From positions 1 through 56,198 of IMG/VR virus record IMGVR_UViG_3300009103_000041: DNA of 56,198 bases; one strand, 5' to 3'. Position numbers and translations under genes: made by a program. Below the pieces are notes generated by a model. The model did no database searches. It saw nothing but the letters and a program-made list of their open reading frames with translations, and was not told where the DNA came from. Below are positions 31,604 through 39,363 of this stretch, in pieces. Every line of letters begins with the position of its first letter. Positions within the stretch are counted from its first letter, which is position 1. This DNA comes from a virus.

Positions 31604-32007
31604 ATTCCCTGTAAAAAATAATTTAATTTATTATCATGTACCCAGATATATAATTTCTTTTCTATATCATATGCTTCATTAGCTCTTTCTAAAACATAAG
31701 GAACATAATGGGGTTGTGAAGTAGCTTTTTGTTCAGCTGGGTCTCCTTCTGGTTCAATTACATCTTTATAATCTCTAGGGTCATCTTTAAAATGTTTAAA
31801 TTGAATTAAATAATATTCAGGTGCATGACCAATTAAAACTGTTTGTAAAATTTTTTCTAAGGTTCTATTCTTACGTGTAGATTTTTTATTATAAATTAGT
31901 TGTGCTTCAGCTTTAGCTCTTGCAACAAATGGACTTTGGTCTAAATCCTTTACATTAAATTTCCAAGGAGAATCTTTTTTAGTGTACTCAATTATTGGAG
32001 TAAACAT
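31585..32007 (-). CDS. conserved hypothetical, possible nuclease
   Basis: Started at the ATG at 32007 (a TTG is two codons earlier), 140 aa. Central region GHAPEYYLIQFKHFKDDPRDYKDVI is followed by 'PAEQKATS', a loose Asp...Glu-x-Lys pattern, and by strands at the end. This hints at a PD-(D/E)XK fold but is weak. Starts inside the end of the primase-like gene. Confidence 0.5.
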   Translation of the reverse strand: MFTPIIEYTKKDSPWKFNVKDLDQSPFVARAKAEAQLIYNKKSTRKNRTLEKILQTVLIGHAPEYYLIQFKHFKDDPRDYKDVIEPEGDPAEQKATSQPHYVPYVLERANEAYDIEKKLYIWVHDNKLNYFLQGIYVQSP

Positions 32008-32947
32008 ATTCAATTGCTCTATCTGCTTCTTTTTTTAAAGGTCTATTATCATACCAACCACCATTGTCCATATCAATTTGTCTGCATAATTCTGCAATTT
32101 CCTGAGAAGTAATTGGATATTTTTTGCGTATTGCAATACCAGCAATGGATGTCATAATAGCATACATCTTTGCATACCAACCCGTATCAGTTATTTGATT
32201 ATATTCTTTAACTAATTTCTTATTGACAAATGGACAATCTTTATAATTATTCCAAGTGATATTTGTATTTGTCATTGAATTTTTACGGTGAGCGAGTACC
32301 TGTGCTCTCATTTCTGGAGGTAGATTATCTAATAAAGAACCAGTGCGTTCTACATAATCGTGTTTACTTATGATTTCAAGTGGGTCCATGTCAACCCCGT
32401 TAAAATTATTGTATATAAAATTATATGCACCCTCATATTTCCCAGGGATATAATACATCCTAGATAAATCTTTTGTTTGAGGGTCACCAACATCTCCTAA
32501 CTCTTTATTAAGAGCATACCAAAAATGTTTAATTGAATTTTTTCCTAAGGCTTTTTTTAATGGAAAGACCATTCTAAATTTTGGTTTTTCATATGTGGAT
32601 GATGCCGTACTATAGCATATATAGTTCCATTTACTATATTTTTTAACTATCTCTTCTGTAAGGGTATCACCATGCCAATTACCTTCATCTATATCTACAG
32701 CACACCAACCAGCCCAACCTAAGACATTATCATTTGCCCTTGTTGTTTTTTCTGTGTATATGGCAGGTGATATTAAAGGAGCTGATTTTTTATCTTTACG
32801 AGGTTCTTGCGCTAAATCAAAAAACATTTTTTCAAAGGACATATATGAATTAAAGTTTAAACGCTTATGCGTTTTATTGTCATATATTGATTTAAATATT
32901 GTAAGTGAATAATTCAAGTTACTTTCTCTATGTTTCCTTTTTTCCAA
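31988..32947 (-). CDS. AEP-type primase/polymerase-like protein
   Basis: 319 aa from a TTG (no ATG is possible without losing about 35 residues; an in-frame stop lies just upstream). GWCAVDIDEGNW gives the Asp-x-Asp metal site of archaeo-eukaryotic primases, with ICYSTASSTYEKPKFRMVFPL downstream as the second motif region. The C-terminal part (PITSQEIAELCRQIDMDNGGWYDNRPLKKEADRAIEY) looks like a primase C-terminal helical domain. It sits between the MazG-like gene and the dCMP hydroxymethylase operon. No gp61-type primase is seen in this window. Confidence 0.65.
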   Translation of the reverse strand: MEKRKHRESNLNYSLTIFKSIYDNKTHKRLNFNSYMSFEKMFFDLAQEPRKDKKSAPLISPAIYTEKTTRANDNVLGWAGWCAVDIDEGNWHGDTLTEEIVKKYSKWNYICYSTASSTYEKPKFRMVFPLKKALGKNSIKHFWYALNKELGDVGDPQTKDLSRMYYIPGKYEGAYNFIYNNFNGVDMDPLEIISKHDYVERTGSLLDNLPPEMRAQVLAHRKNSMTNTNITWNNYKDCPFVNKKLVKEYNQITDTGWYAKMYAIMTSIAGIAIRKKYPITSQEIAELCRQIDMDNGGWYDNRPLKKEADRAIEYVYSNN

Positions 32948-33084
32948 CCATCATATTCTTTTTTCCATTTAGTATGTTCATTAACAGTGAGGTCATGAAC
33001 AGTTTTACCTTTATACCTTTGCAACCATAAGTCGTAGGTATGTGTTTTAGAAAATATCCAGTCGTTCCAAGATTGTTTAGCCAT
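32914..33084 (-). CDS. 56-aa hypothetical protein, Trp/Lys-rich
   Basis: ATG at 33084, stop inside the start of the primase-like gene. The product (MAKQSWNDWIFSKTHTYDLW...) is rich in Trp and Lys. Start lies 2 bp after the stop of the preceding gene. No family recognised. Confidence 0.55.
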   Translation of the reverse strand: MAKQSWNDWIFSKTHTYDLWLQRYKGKTVHDLTVNEHTKWKKEYDGWKKGNIEKVT

Positions 33085-33086
33085 AA

Positions 33087-33281
33087 TTAATGCACCTTTG
33101 GTATTTCGGGTGTTAAAATATCATCCCGACTTTTTAATATATGTTCAGTCATTACTTTAAATTCATCTTCAGATAACATGGCTTTATAAATTTTCATTGC
33201 TTGTGCCATCATTATTCCTGCAGCCATTAACGGCTCATGATTTATTGTTAATTTTTCATACTTTTCATATAATTCATCCAT
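33087..33281 (-). CDS. 64-aa hypothetical helical protein
   Basis: Predicted all-helical (MDELYEKYEKLTINHEPLMAAGIMMAQAMKIYKAMLSEDEF). No domain recognised. ATG overlaps the stop of the MazG-like gene by one base. Confidence 0.6.
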   Translation of the reverse strand: MDELYEKYEKLTINHEPLMAAGIMMAQAMKIYKAMLSEDEFKVMTEHILKSRDDILTPEIPKVH

Positions 33282-33895
33282 TATTTTACCTCATCTTTTC
33301 TAATAGTTTCAACTGCTCTACCATATTTTTCAATAGCATCTGGTGTCCACTTAGTATTATACTTACCACTAATTTCAGTTCTAGCTTTATTTGCTTTCAT
33401 TGCTTTTTTTAGTAGCTCTTTGTCATGTATCATTTTTTCTAATGCTGCCTCTTGTTCCTCAGTCCAAATTTCTTCTTGGACATTACCCTTATGGGATTGA
33501 GGTATAAGACCATGATTACCTTCATGACTTGGTGCTTTCCAATCTTTTGGTTTAATCATATCAGGAATTCCTAATGGATTTGGTCGTTCAGGTTTTACTC
33601 CGGCCTCCTTTGCCATATTAGCTTTCATAACTGTATCCCATGCTTTATGTGGATTAACACCTAATGCATCTAACGTACCAATAGCAACAACACACAAATC
33701 AATAAGACCATCAACAAGTTCTTCAGAATCCTCATAAATAATTGCCTCTCGTGTTTCTTCCATTTCCTCTTTAAGAAAATCATATCTAAATTTTATGTAT
33801 TTCCTCAACATAAAAGGACTAGCATTTGCTATCCAATTACGTACGCCAAATTTGGTTTGCATTCTATTAATATCATTTACCCAATCTGCACTCAT
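33281..33895 (-). CDS. MazG/phosphoribosyl-ATP pyrophosphohydrolase-like protein
   Basis: 204 aa. Residues 1-110 carry the all-alpha NTP pyrophosphatase pattern FLKEEMEETREAI (EExxE) and EELVDGLIDLCVVAIGTL (ExxD). The C-terminal 90 residues are charged and helical with no recognised domain. It starts its own transcript at the promoter 33916-33947 and has AAGGAG before the ATG. It likely trims dNTP or signalling nucleotides. Confidence 0.8.
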   Translation of the reverse strand: MSADWVNDINRMQTKFGVRNWIANASPFMLRKYIKFRYDFLKEEMEETREAIIYEDSEELVDGLIDLCVVAIGTLDALGVNPHKAWDTVMKANMAKEAGVKPERPNPLGIPDMIKPKDWKAPSHEGNHGLIPQSHKGNVQEEIWTEEQEAALEKMIHDKELLKKAMKANKARTEISGKYNTKWTPDAIEKYGRAVETIRKDEVK

Positions 33896-33915
33896 AAATT
33901 TCTCCTTTATGGTAT

Positions 33916-33947
33916 ATTATATCACAATTAATATTAAATGTAAATAG
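33916..33947 (-). promoter_or_regulatory. early-type promoter
   Basis: TTTACA (33939-33944), 17 bp, TATAAT (33916-33921) in TGTGATATAATA, directly after the gp43 stop. Confidence 0.7.
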
Positions 33948-36470
33948 TTAAACGAAAAAAGATTCTAAAGAAATAGTCTTTTCGCTTTTCCAACCAACTG
34001 CATCTAATACTGGTTCAATCGCACTAATAAATGTCTTTTCAAATTGAAGGTTATAATCTATATAATCCTCAAGCTTAAATTGCTTTGGTAAAAAATCAAT
34101 AAATGAAATGACATTCTCTTTTATAGGATTTGGCATAACAAGGTATGTGAATTTAACCTTGTCGCCACTATGTATTTTTTCTATTTTTCTTTGAAGTTTT
34201 TGGTCATCAATTAAATGATTATGTAATATTGCTCCCCTCACATGAATTGGTGTACCCTTTTTATATATAGATTCTTTATCAATCCATTTGCGAATATTTT
34301 GCACAGACCGAGGAAAACTAACTTCCTCAGCTGCCGCTTGAGAGAATACTTTCTTAAAATTTTGTATATCACTTTGGACTGTCTGTTCATCAGTCTCAAT
34401 AATTCTTTTAAACATATCTTTTAATGCTTCCCTGCATATTGCTGGAGTACTTGACTTGATAGCTTCAATACCCATAATTTTTAAATGAGGATTTGTATAA
34501 CGAACACCTTCATTGTCATACACATTTAATATGTATCTTTTCTTTGCTGTCCATATACCTCTATTAGCAATTACTTCTCGTCCCATAACCATTTTATTTT
34601 CATAACCACCAAGTGAAATATATAGCTCATTAAAAGCTTCTTTAAGAGCATCTTCTATTGCGGTGGAACATAATTTATCTAAAAAGTTAATAGGGTTTGC
34701 TGGTTTAAAACGTTTAATAAATTCATCAAGGGTGACATACACTGAATCAGTATCAATAGCAATCACATAGTCTTTGTCAGTTTTTAAAGTCTTATTAAGA
34801 TATTCATTCAAATATTTCTCTGCCCATTTGATAGTTGCTTGGCCAGTAAGAGTAATAGCTTCAGCAATTCTCATATCAAAATACCTAAACCATTTATTAC
34901 CTATAGCGCCATATAAACTATTAAGAAGAATCTTAAGAGCCATTTGCTGATTTTTAGCTAAGGCAATACGCTTTTCAATATCATATTGCTCTGACTTACT
35001 GCCGGACAATTCTAATTCTTGTTCAGCTTTAATTTGTTTTTGTTTGAATTTAACCCGTTCATCATAGATTTTTTGGATTACTTGTGGGAATACACCACGC
35101 TTTTTACAATCAAAGCGGGTACCATTAACAGCTAATCCTGTATAGCGATGCGTATTTTTAATTTTATTATTAAGAACAGATTCAACATTAGTACCAGGCT
35201 CATCATCAAGTAATATAGTCTCAGGTGACATATTGTATTGCATAATGATTGATGGATATAGAGAGTTCAAGTCAAATGAACATACCCAATCATGCATTCC
35301 CACTTGAGGTTCTTTAACATACCCACCAGGATATGCACTTTTAAATGATTCCTCATTTTGTGGTATTGCTATTTTATGCTCATATAGATGTCTATAAATT
35401 AATGAATCCCAAATAGCAACAGTCCCTAGAACTGAATCATAATTGACACCACCTTTATATGCCATTGTCAAACATAAAGTAATAAGTCCAAGCTTATCTT
35501 CCATACGGTCTATAAGCTCAACGTCTTTTATATTATAATCAATAAACTTTTGATAGTCATTTGTATATAATTCATTTAAATTAGAAGCCTCACCGAAGTC
35601 AAGTTTCTTTTCACCAAGAACTATATTAGCAATATGGTCTAACTTATAAGATTCTTGTGGACCATGTTGATAACTAAACTTTTTAAAGATAGCCATATAG
35701 TCAAGAATAGTAATACCCTTTAGTTCATATCTAGTACGAATTTGTCCATAGCCCGTGTTGATTTCTCTTTTGTCTACCATTCTCCACGGAGATAGGAATT
35801 TCATTTTATTCTCACCATTAACTTTAGCTATTCTATTAACTAAGTAAGGAATATCAAAAAACTCTACGTTCCAACCAGTAATAACATCGGGTGATGTCTT
35901 TGCCATGTGATATACAAACTTGTGTAAGAGCTCATGTTCGGTTTGACATTTAATATATCTTACCTCATGAGTTTGCATAAGGGATTTACTCTTGTCATAA
36001 TCGCCACAGCCAAATGTATAATAGACATCATCTATATTGTTTTTCATTGTGATGGCTGTAATCTCTTGGTCGGCTATATCTGGGTCAGGGAAACCATCTC
36101 CATATTTTACTTCAATATCAAGTGAAGTAACATTAATAATATTTCTATCCCATTCTATATTTCCAGGAAATTTCTCATTAAGAAATTGCGCAACATAATT
36201 AGTATTACCATATATTTTAAAGTTAGGAACATCTTTATATTGTTTTATAAAATCAGTAGACTCACTCATACTTCCAAACGCAATTGGTTCTACTGGTGTG
36301 CCATCAAGTGCAGTCCAGCTGATTAGAGTCATTGTTTTATCTTCTTTGCTTGGGACGTATAAGGTTGGTGCGTATGGAACAGTATAGCTTACTTTTTTAC
36401 CATTCTTATAACCAGTATATTTGATTACTTTTCCGTGACGAAAAGCGTTAGTGTAAAAAGTATTATTCAT
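33948..36470 (-). CDS. 43: gp43 DNA polymerase, family B
   Basis: 840 aa. The exonuclease domain has TSLDIEVKYG (Asp118, Glu120), ITGWNVEFFDIPYLVNR and 'DYNIKDV'-type Exo III (FIDYNIKDVELID). The polymerase domain has SFDLNSLYPSIIMQYN (motif A), KILLNSLYGAIGNKWFR (motif B) and AIDTDSVYV (motif C). The C-terminus ISLESFFV is a typical sliding-clamp-binding tail. Uninterrupted by inteins or introns. Slightly shorter than T4 gp43 (898 aa). Confidence 0.97.
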   Translation of the reverse strand: MNNTFYTNAFRHGKVIKYTGYKNGKKVSYTVPYAPTLYVPSKEDKTMTLISWTALDGTPVEPIAFGSMSESTDFIKQYKDVPNFKIYGNTNYVAQFLNEKFPGNIEWDRNIINVTSLDIEVKYGDGFPDPDIADQEITAITMKNNIDDVYYTFGCGDYDKSKSLMQTHEVRYIKCQTEHELLHKFVYHMAKTSPDVITGWNVEFFDIPYLVNRIAKVNGENKMKFLSPWRMVDKREINTGYGQIRTRYELKGITILDYMAIFKKFSYQHGPQESYKLDHIANIVLGEKKLDFGEASNLNELYTNDYQKFIDYNIKDVELIDRMEDKLGLITLCLTMAYKGGVNYDSVLGTVAIWDSLIYRHLYEHKIAIPQNEESFKSAYPGGYVKEPQVGMHDWVCSFDLNSLYPSIIMQYNMSPETILLDDEPGTNVESVLNNKIKNTHRYTGLAVNGTRFDCKKRGVFPQVIQKIYDERVKFKQKQIKAEQELELSGSKSEQYDIEKRIALAKNQQMALKILLNSLYGAIGNKWFRYFDMRIAEAITLTGQATIKWAEKYLNEYLNKTLKTDKDYVIAIDTDSVYVTLDEFIKRFKPANPINFLDKLCSTAIEDALKEAFNELYISLGGYENKMVMGREVIANRGIWTAKKRYILNVYDNEGVRYTNPHLKIMGIEAIKSSTPAICREALKDMFKRIIETDEQTVQSDIQNFKKVFSQAAAEEVSFPRSVQNIRKWIDKESIYKKGTPIHVRGAILHNHLIDDQKLQRKIEKIHSGDKVKFTYLVMPNPIKENVISFIDFLPKQFKLEDYIDYNLQFEKTFISAIEPVLDAVGWKSEKTISLESFFV

Positions 36471-36476
36471 GGTACC

Positions 36477-36508
36477 ATTATACCATAAATCGCATTAAAA
36501 GTAAATAG
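36477..36508 (-). promoter_or_regulatory. early-type promoter for gp43
   Basis: TTTACT (36500-36505), 17 bp, TATAAT (36477-36482) in TATGGTATAATGG, in the short gap upstream of gp43. Confidence 0.72.
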
Positions 36509-36510
36509 AT

Positions 36511-36816
36511 TTATGTAAATATTTCTGCTTGTGTTGGTTCTATTAATTTGATTTTGCCTTTAATCATATCTTCATATTTTGTTTGGAGGCCAGCTTCAGG
36601 TTCACATATAAACATAATATGTTCTTCTTTAATAACTAATTCATCCATCTCACAATAAGACAAATAAGGCATAAAACTTATTCTACCAGTACCTCCTGGT
36701 TCAGGGATTAATATTACTGGGTCTGTTACAACTGTTTGTTTTTCATTTATATCTTTAATACCAACTAGTATTTCCTCACCCGACGTGAGCCGGATTAATC
36801 TAATTAAATCATTCAT
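36511..36816 (-). CDS. small Sm-like-fold candidate protein
   Basis: 101 aa. Beta-rich N-terminus LIRLIRLTSGEEILVGIKDINEKQTVVTDPVIL resembles an Sm/LSm first half, then 'ISFMPYLSYCEMDELVIKEEHIMF' and a C-terminal helix. The protein at 55316-55690 follows the same layout (LVSGETIVAY... EEPMKV ... MTPWLPFAS ... LTSEVEIDV) and looks like a paralogue. RNA binding is possible but unproven. Between IscU and gp43. Confidence 0.6.
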   Translation of the reverse strand: MNDLIRLIRLTSGEEILVGIKDINEKQTVVTDPVILIPEPGGTGRISFMPYLSYCEMDELVIKEEHIMFICEPEAGLQTKYEDMIKGKIKLIEPTQAEIFT

Positions 36817-36819
36817 AAT

Positions 36820-37200
36820 TTACCTGTGTTGTTTTGATTTGTAATCTTTTATTGCCGTTTTAATTGAATCTTCAGCTAAAACTGAGCAATGGATTTTGAC
36901 TGGAGGTAAGTTAAGTTGTTCAACCACCTCTGTATTTTTTATTTGTGTTGCTTCATCAAGGGTCATACCTTTAAGCATTTCTGTTATAATAGAAGAAGAT
37001 GCTATTGCAGAACCACAGCCATAACATTTAAATACTGCATCCTGTATAATATCTTTCTCTACTTTAATTTGTAGCTTCATAACATCACCACAAGAAGGAG
37101 CACCTACCATACCAGTTCCAACATTTTTATCATTAATATCCATCTTACCCACATTGCGTGGATTGTTATAATGGTCTAAAACTGCGCCTGAATATGCCAT
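36820..37200 (-). CDS. iscU: IscU/NifU-type Fe-S scaffold
   Basis: 126 aa, complete. Start YSGAVLDHYNNPRNVG is canonical. The cluster ligands are present: GAPSCGDVM (Cys37 with Asp39), CYGCGSAIASSS (Cys62), and LPPVKIHCSVLAED (His104, Cys105), which also contains the chaperone-recognition motif LPPVK. It builds and hands over [2Fe-2S] clusters, normally fed by a cysteine desulfurase. None is encoded in this window, so the host enzyme would be used. The IscA-like gene is at 11681-11992. Confidence 0.94.
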   Translation of the reverse strand: MAYSGAVLDHYNNPRNVGKMDINDKNVGTGMVGAPSCGDVMKLQIKVEKDIIQDAVFKCYGCGSAIASSSIITEMLKGMTLDEATQIKNTEVVEQLNLPPVKIHCSVLAEDSIKTAIKDYKSKQHR

Positions 37201-37219
37201 AGTGCTCCTTAGTATTTAT

Positions 37220-37678
37220 TTACCCAAGCAATAGCTTTTTAGCGTGCTTAGGTAGGTCACCTAAATTGATAGTTTGAGGCTTGTCCTCTTCTGGAATATC
37301 ATTCTCCAAAACAACAACAAGCAATCCATCTATAATGTCAGCTCCAACAACCTTAATTGTGTCGCTTAAAGTAAATGAACGCTCAAACGCCCTTTGAGAA
37401 ATACCACGATGTGTGTAATCTCTCTTATCTGAATCGCTATGTCTGCGACCAGATATAGTTAAAACCCCTTTTTCAAGAGTTAAGTCAATGTCTTCTTTCT
37501 TAAATCCTGCAACAGCGATTTCAATTAAAAAGTGACCGTCATCTCTTTTAACAACATTGTAAGGTGGATACCCTACGCCTCTGGCGGCTTGCATGTTTGT
37601 TTCCGCTAGTGTGTTAAAGAGTGAATCAAATCCCAGGAATGTATCCCTCGGGAAGTTAGTAAATGCTAAGTTTGTCAT
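37220..37678 (-). CDS. hsp20: small heat-shock protein Hsp20
   Basis: 152 aa. The alpha-crystallin domain spans about residues 35-135: PPYNVVKRDDGHFLIEIAVAGFKKEDIDL, ...KGVLTISGR..., 'YTHRGISQRAFERSFTL' and 'IIDGLLVVVLENDIPEE'. IbpA-like, as in most marine T4-like phages. It holds unfolding proteins soluble, perhaps during capsid assembly. The leader has an early and a late promoter and a ROSE-like thermometer over its ribosome site. Confidence 0.95.
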   Translation of the reverse strand: MTNLAFTNFPRDTFLGFDSLFNTLAETNMQAARGVGYPPYNVVKRDDGHFLIEIAVAGFKKEDIDLTLEKGVLTISGRRHSDSDKRDYTHRGISQRAFERSFTLSDTIKVVGADIIDGLLVVVLENDIPEEDKPQTINLGDLPKHAKKLLLG

Positions 37679-37755
37679 AATGACCTCCTATATATAGCAA
37701 GGTTATAAAATGTGGCTTCATGCCACGGTTATTGACAGCCCTTTCGGCACCGTCA
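37679..37755 (-). promoter_or_regulatory. ROSE-like RNA thermometer in the hsp20 leader
   Basis: The 5' leader folds into three hairpins. First: TTGACGG...CTGTCAA with GAAA loop. Second: GTGGC-ATGAA-GCCAC. Third, at the ribosome site: CCTTGCT (37702-37696), loop ATATAT, AGGAGG (37689-37684). The last pairs through with one bulged G, and TTGCT is the U(U/C)GCU signature of ROSE elements. ATG follows after TCATT. Confidence 0.7.
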
Positions 37756-37759
37756 AATC

Positions 37760-37767
37760 TATTTATA
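37760..37767 (-). promoter_or_regulatory. T4-type late promoter box for hsp20
   Basis: TATAAATA on the minus strand, 82 bp before the hsp20 start and overlapping the stop of the gene upstream. A transcript from here would contain the whole three-hairpin leader. Confidence 0.65.
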
Positions 37768-38281
37768 CATATATTATATCACAGTTTGGTGTAATTGTAA
37801 ACAGTTTTATTAATTTATTTTGCTCTTTTATTTCTTCCATCATTTGTATATCATCTATATACCATTCATAATTTGGGTATGTTATATTCCAGCCACCTGC
37901 TTCTTGCCACCAATTAAAACATTCATTATTATCTCTAACTACTGCAACAATTTTACTTTCTGGAAATAACTCTACAATATCATTTAAGTAATATGCAAAA
38001 TTATGAGATAGTATTACTTTAGTTTGGTCTTTAGGTCCATTAAAACTTTTGTCGATTTCATCAATCCACATTTGTCTGGTACCAAAAGTAGAGCCTAACC
38101 AATTACCATATTGCATCTTTGGTCCATAGTAATTTCCTTTATGACCAGCATATTTATGATGTTTATATATTCTGTCAGGAGTACAGTCAGTCATATCTGC
38201 ATTATGCTCTTCTCTAATTTTTTGAGAAATACCACTCCACATACTTCCTGGAGCACCTGTTACAAAAATCCAGTTTTTCAC
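37763..38281 (-). CDS. sulfotransferase-like P-loop protein
   Basis: 172 aa from a GTG that overlaps the TctC stop (GTGA). The N-terminus WIFVTGAPGSMWSGISQKI has a P-loop resembling the PAPS-binding loop of sulfotransferases, and 'SKIVAVVRDNNECFNWW' resembles the second PAPS-binding block. No acceptor can be deduced. Its last codons contain the promoter elements of hsp20. Confidence 0.5.
   Translation of the reverse strand: MKNWIFVTGAPGSMWSGISQKIREEHNADMTDCTPDRIYKHHKYAGHKGNYYGPKMQYGNWLGSTFGTRQMWIDEIDKSFNGPKDQTKVILSHNFAYYLNDIVELFPESKIVAVVRDNNECFNWWQEAGGWNITYPNYEWYIDDIQMMEEIKEQNKLIKLFTITPNCDIIYV
37773..37804 (-). promoter_or_regulatory. early-type promoter for hsp20
   Basis: TTTACA (37796-37801), 17 bp, TATAAT (37773-37778) in TGTGATATAATATATG, lying inside the end of the sulfotransferase-like gene. 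Confidence 0.7.
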
Positions 38282-39363
38282 CCTCTTAAATCAACTCCTT
38301 CAAGCGCTGTTGGTACCTCAACTTCTATTACAAAATGGTCTTTAAATATGCTTGCTAATCCTAATGCTTCTGTATTAAAACGAATTAAATTCCTAAGAGC
38401 ATCTTCAGTAATGAATGACATAAGGGTATCTCTATGTGCATTACCTTCATCACCAATCTTCCATTCATATTTACCAACTTTAGCTTCAATAGCAGCTACT
38501 GCGTCTGGGTCTAAACTCATTTGATGTAAAGCATTCCTTAAAGCAAATGTATTTGGATTTCCTTTATTTACCCATAAGGCTTTTTGCATACCATCTCTAA
38601 ATGATTTGACAAGCTTATAAGCATCATAAAATTCTCCGCTTGGTGGTGCATCCCAAAGTTCTTCAAATAAAATTTCTAATTGGAATCCAGGATAGTTAGG
38701 GTCATCAGCATGACTTCCATCTGCTTGCAATATACCATGATGGAACCATATTTCTGCTTTATCATTTGGTTCAACATGTTTTTTATATGCAGCTGGGTTT
38801 TCTCTTGTACCATTTAGTTCACCGCGTTTGAATGCAAGTCTACGTTCACCGCCTGACATTCCATTAACCCAAGTCACATGCTCTTTAAAGCATGCAATAT
38901 AATAATCTATTGATGTAGATTTATTACCACATATTAACATGGTCATAGCAAAAGCTTCGGGAACCATACCCGAACCAGCAGCAAAACTTGGATATGTCAT
39001 ATCTGCTCCAATAGCTTTACCGGCTATAATATTTAAATTCATAAGACCAATTGAGTCATAATCATTATAGTCATAGTCAACATTCTCTTGTAAGAAGCTA
39101 ACTCCATTACCACCATGACTTACCATGACAATCTTATCAGATGTTCTTAAAGAGTTATGGAATTCATTAAAGCCAGGAATATCTCTTGCTCCTGGTATAT
39201 GTTTAATGGTTATATTTTCTCCTAAGAATGGTTCAAGTTGGGTGGCTATAATTTGAGCCCATTGGCTTGTTCCAGCTCCAGGTTTTTGTGGTACAACAAA
39301 GATATAATCTGCAAATACAGATGTTGATAATGTTAAAATTAAAAGTGCTAGTAGTTTTTTCAT
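38278..39363 (-). CDS. tctC: TctC-type periplasmic solute-binding protein
   Basis: 361 aa with a Sec signal peptide (MKKLLALLILTLSTSVFA). The mature start DYIFVVPQKPGAGTSQWAQIIATQLEPFLG matches the TctC/Bug family beginning (P..PGGG.D...R), and the body shows the two-lobe pattern with 'KIVMVSHGGNGVSFL' and 'FKRGELNGTREN'. These proteins capture carboxylates for the TctA permease. Its ATG overlaps the TctA stop (ATGA), so both are made together. Slightly longer than usual (about 320 aa). The ligand cannot be read from sequence. Confidence 0.85.
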   Translation of the reverse strand: MKKLLALLILTLSTSVFADYIFVVPQKPGAGTSQWAQIIATQLEPFLGENITIKHIPGARDIPGFNEFHNSLRTSDKIVMVSHGGNGVSFLQENVDYDYNDYDSIGLMNLNIIAGKAIGADMTYPSFAAGSGMVPEAFAMTMLICGNKSTSIDYYIACFKEHVTWVNGMSGGERRLAFKRGELNGTRENPAAYKKHVEPNDKAEIWFHHGILQADGSHADDPNYPGFQLEILFEELWDAPPSGEFYDAYKLVKSFRDGMQKALWVNKGNPNTFALRNALHQMSLDPDAVAAIEAKVGKYEWKIGDEGNAHRDTLMSFITEDALRNLIRFNTEALGLASIFKDHFVIEVEVPTALEGVDLRG

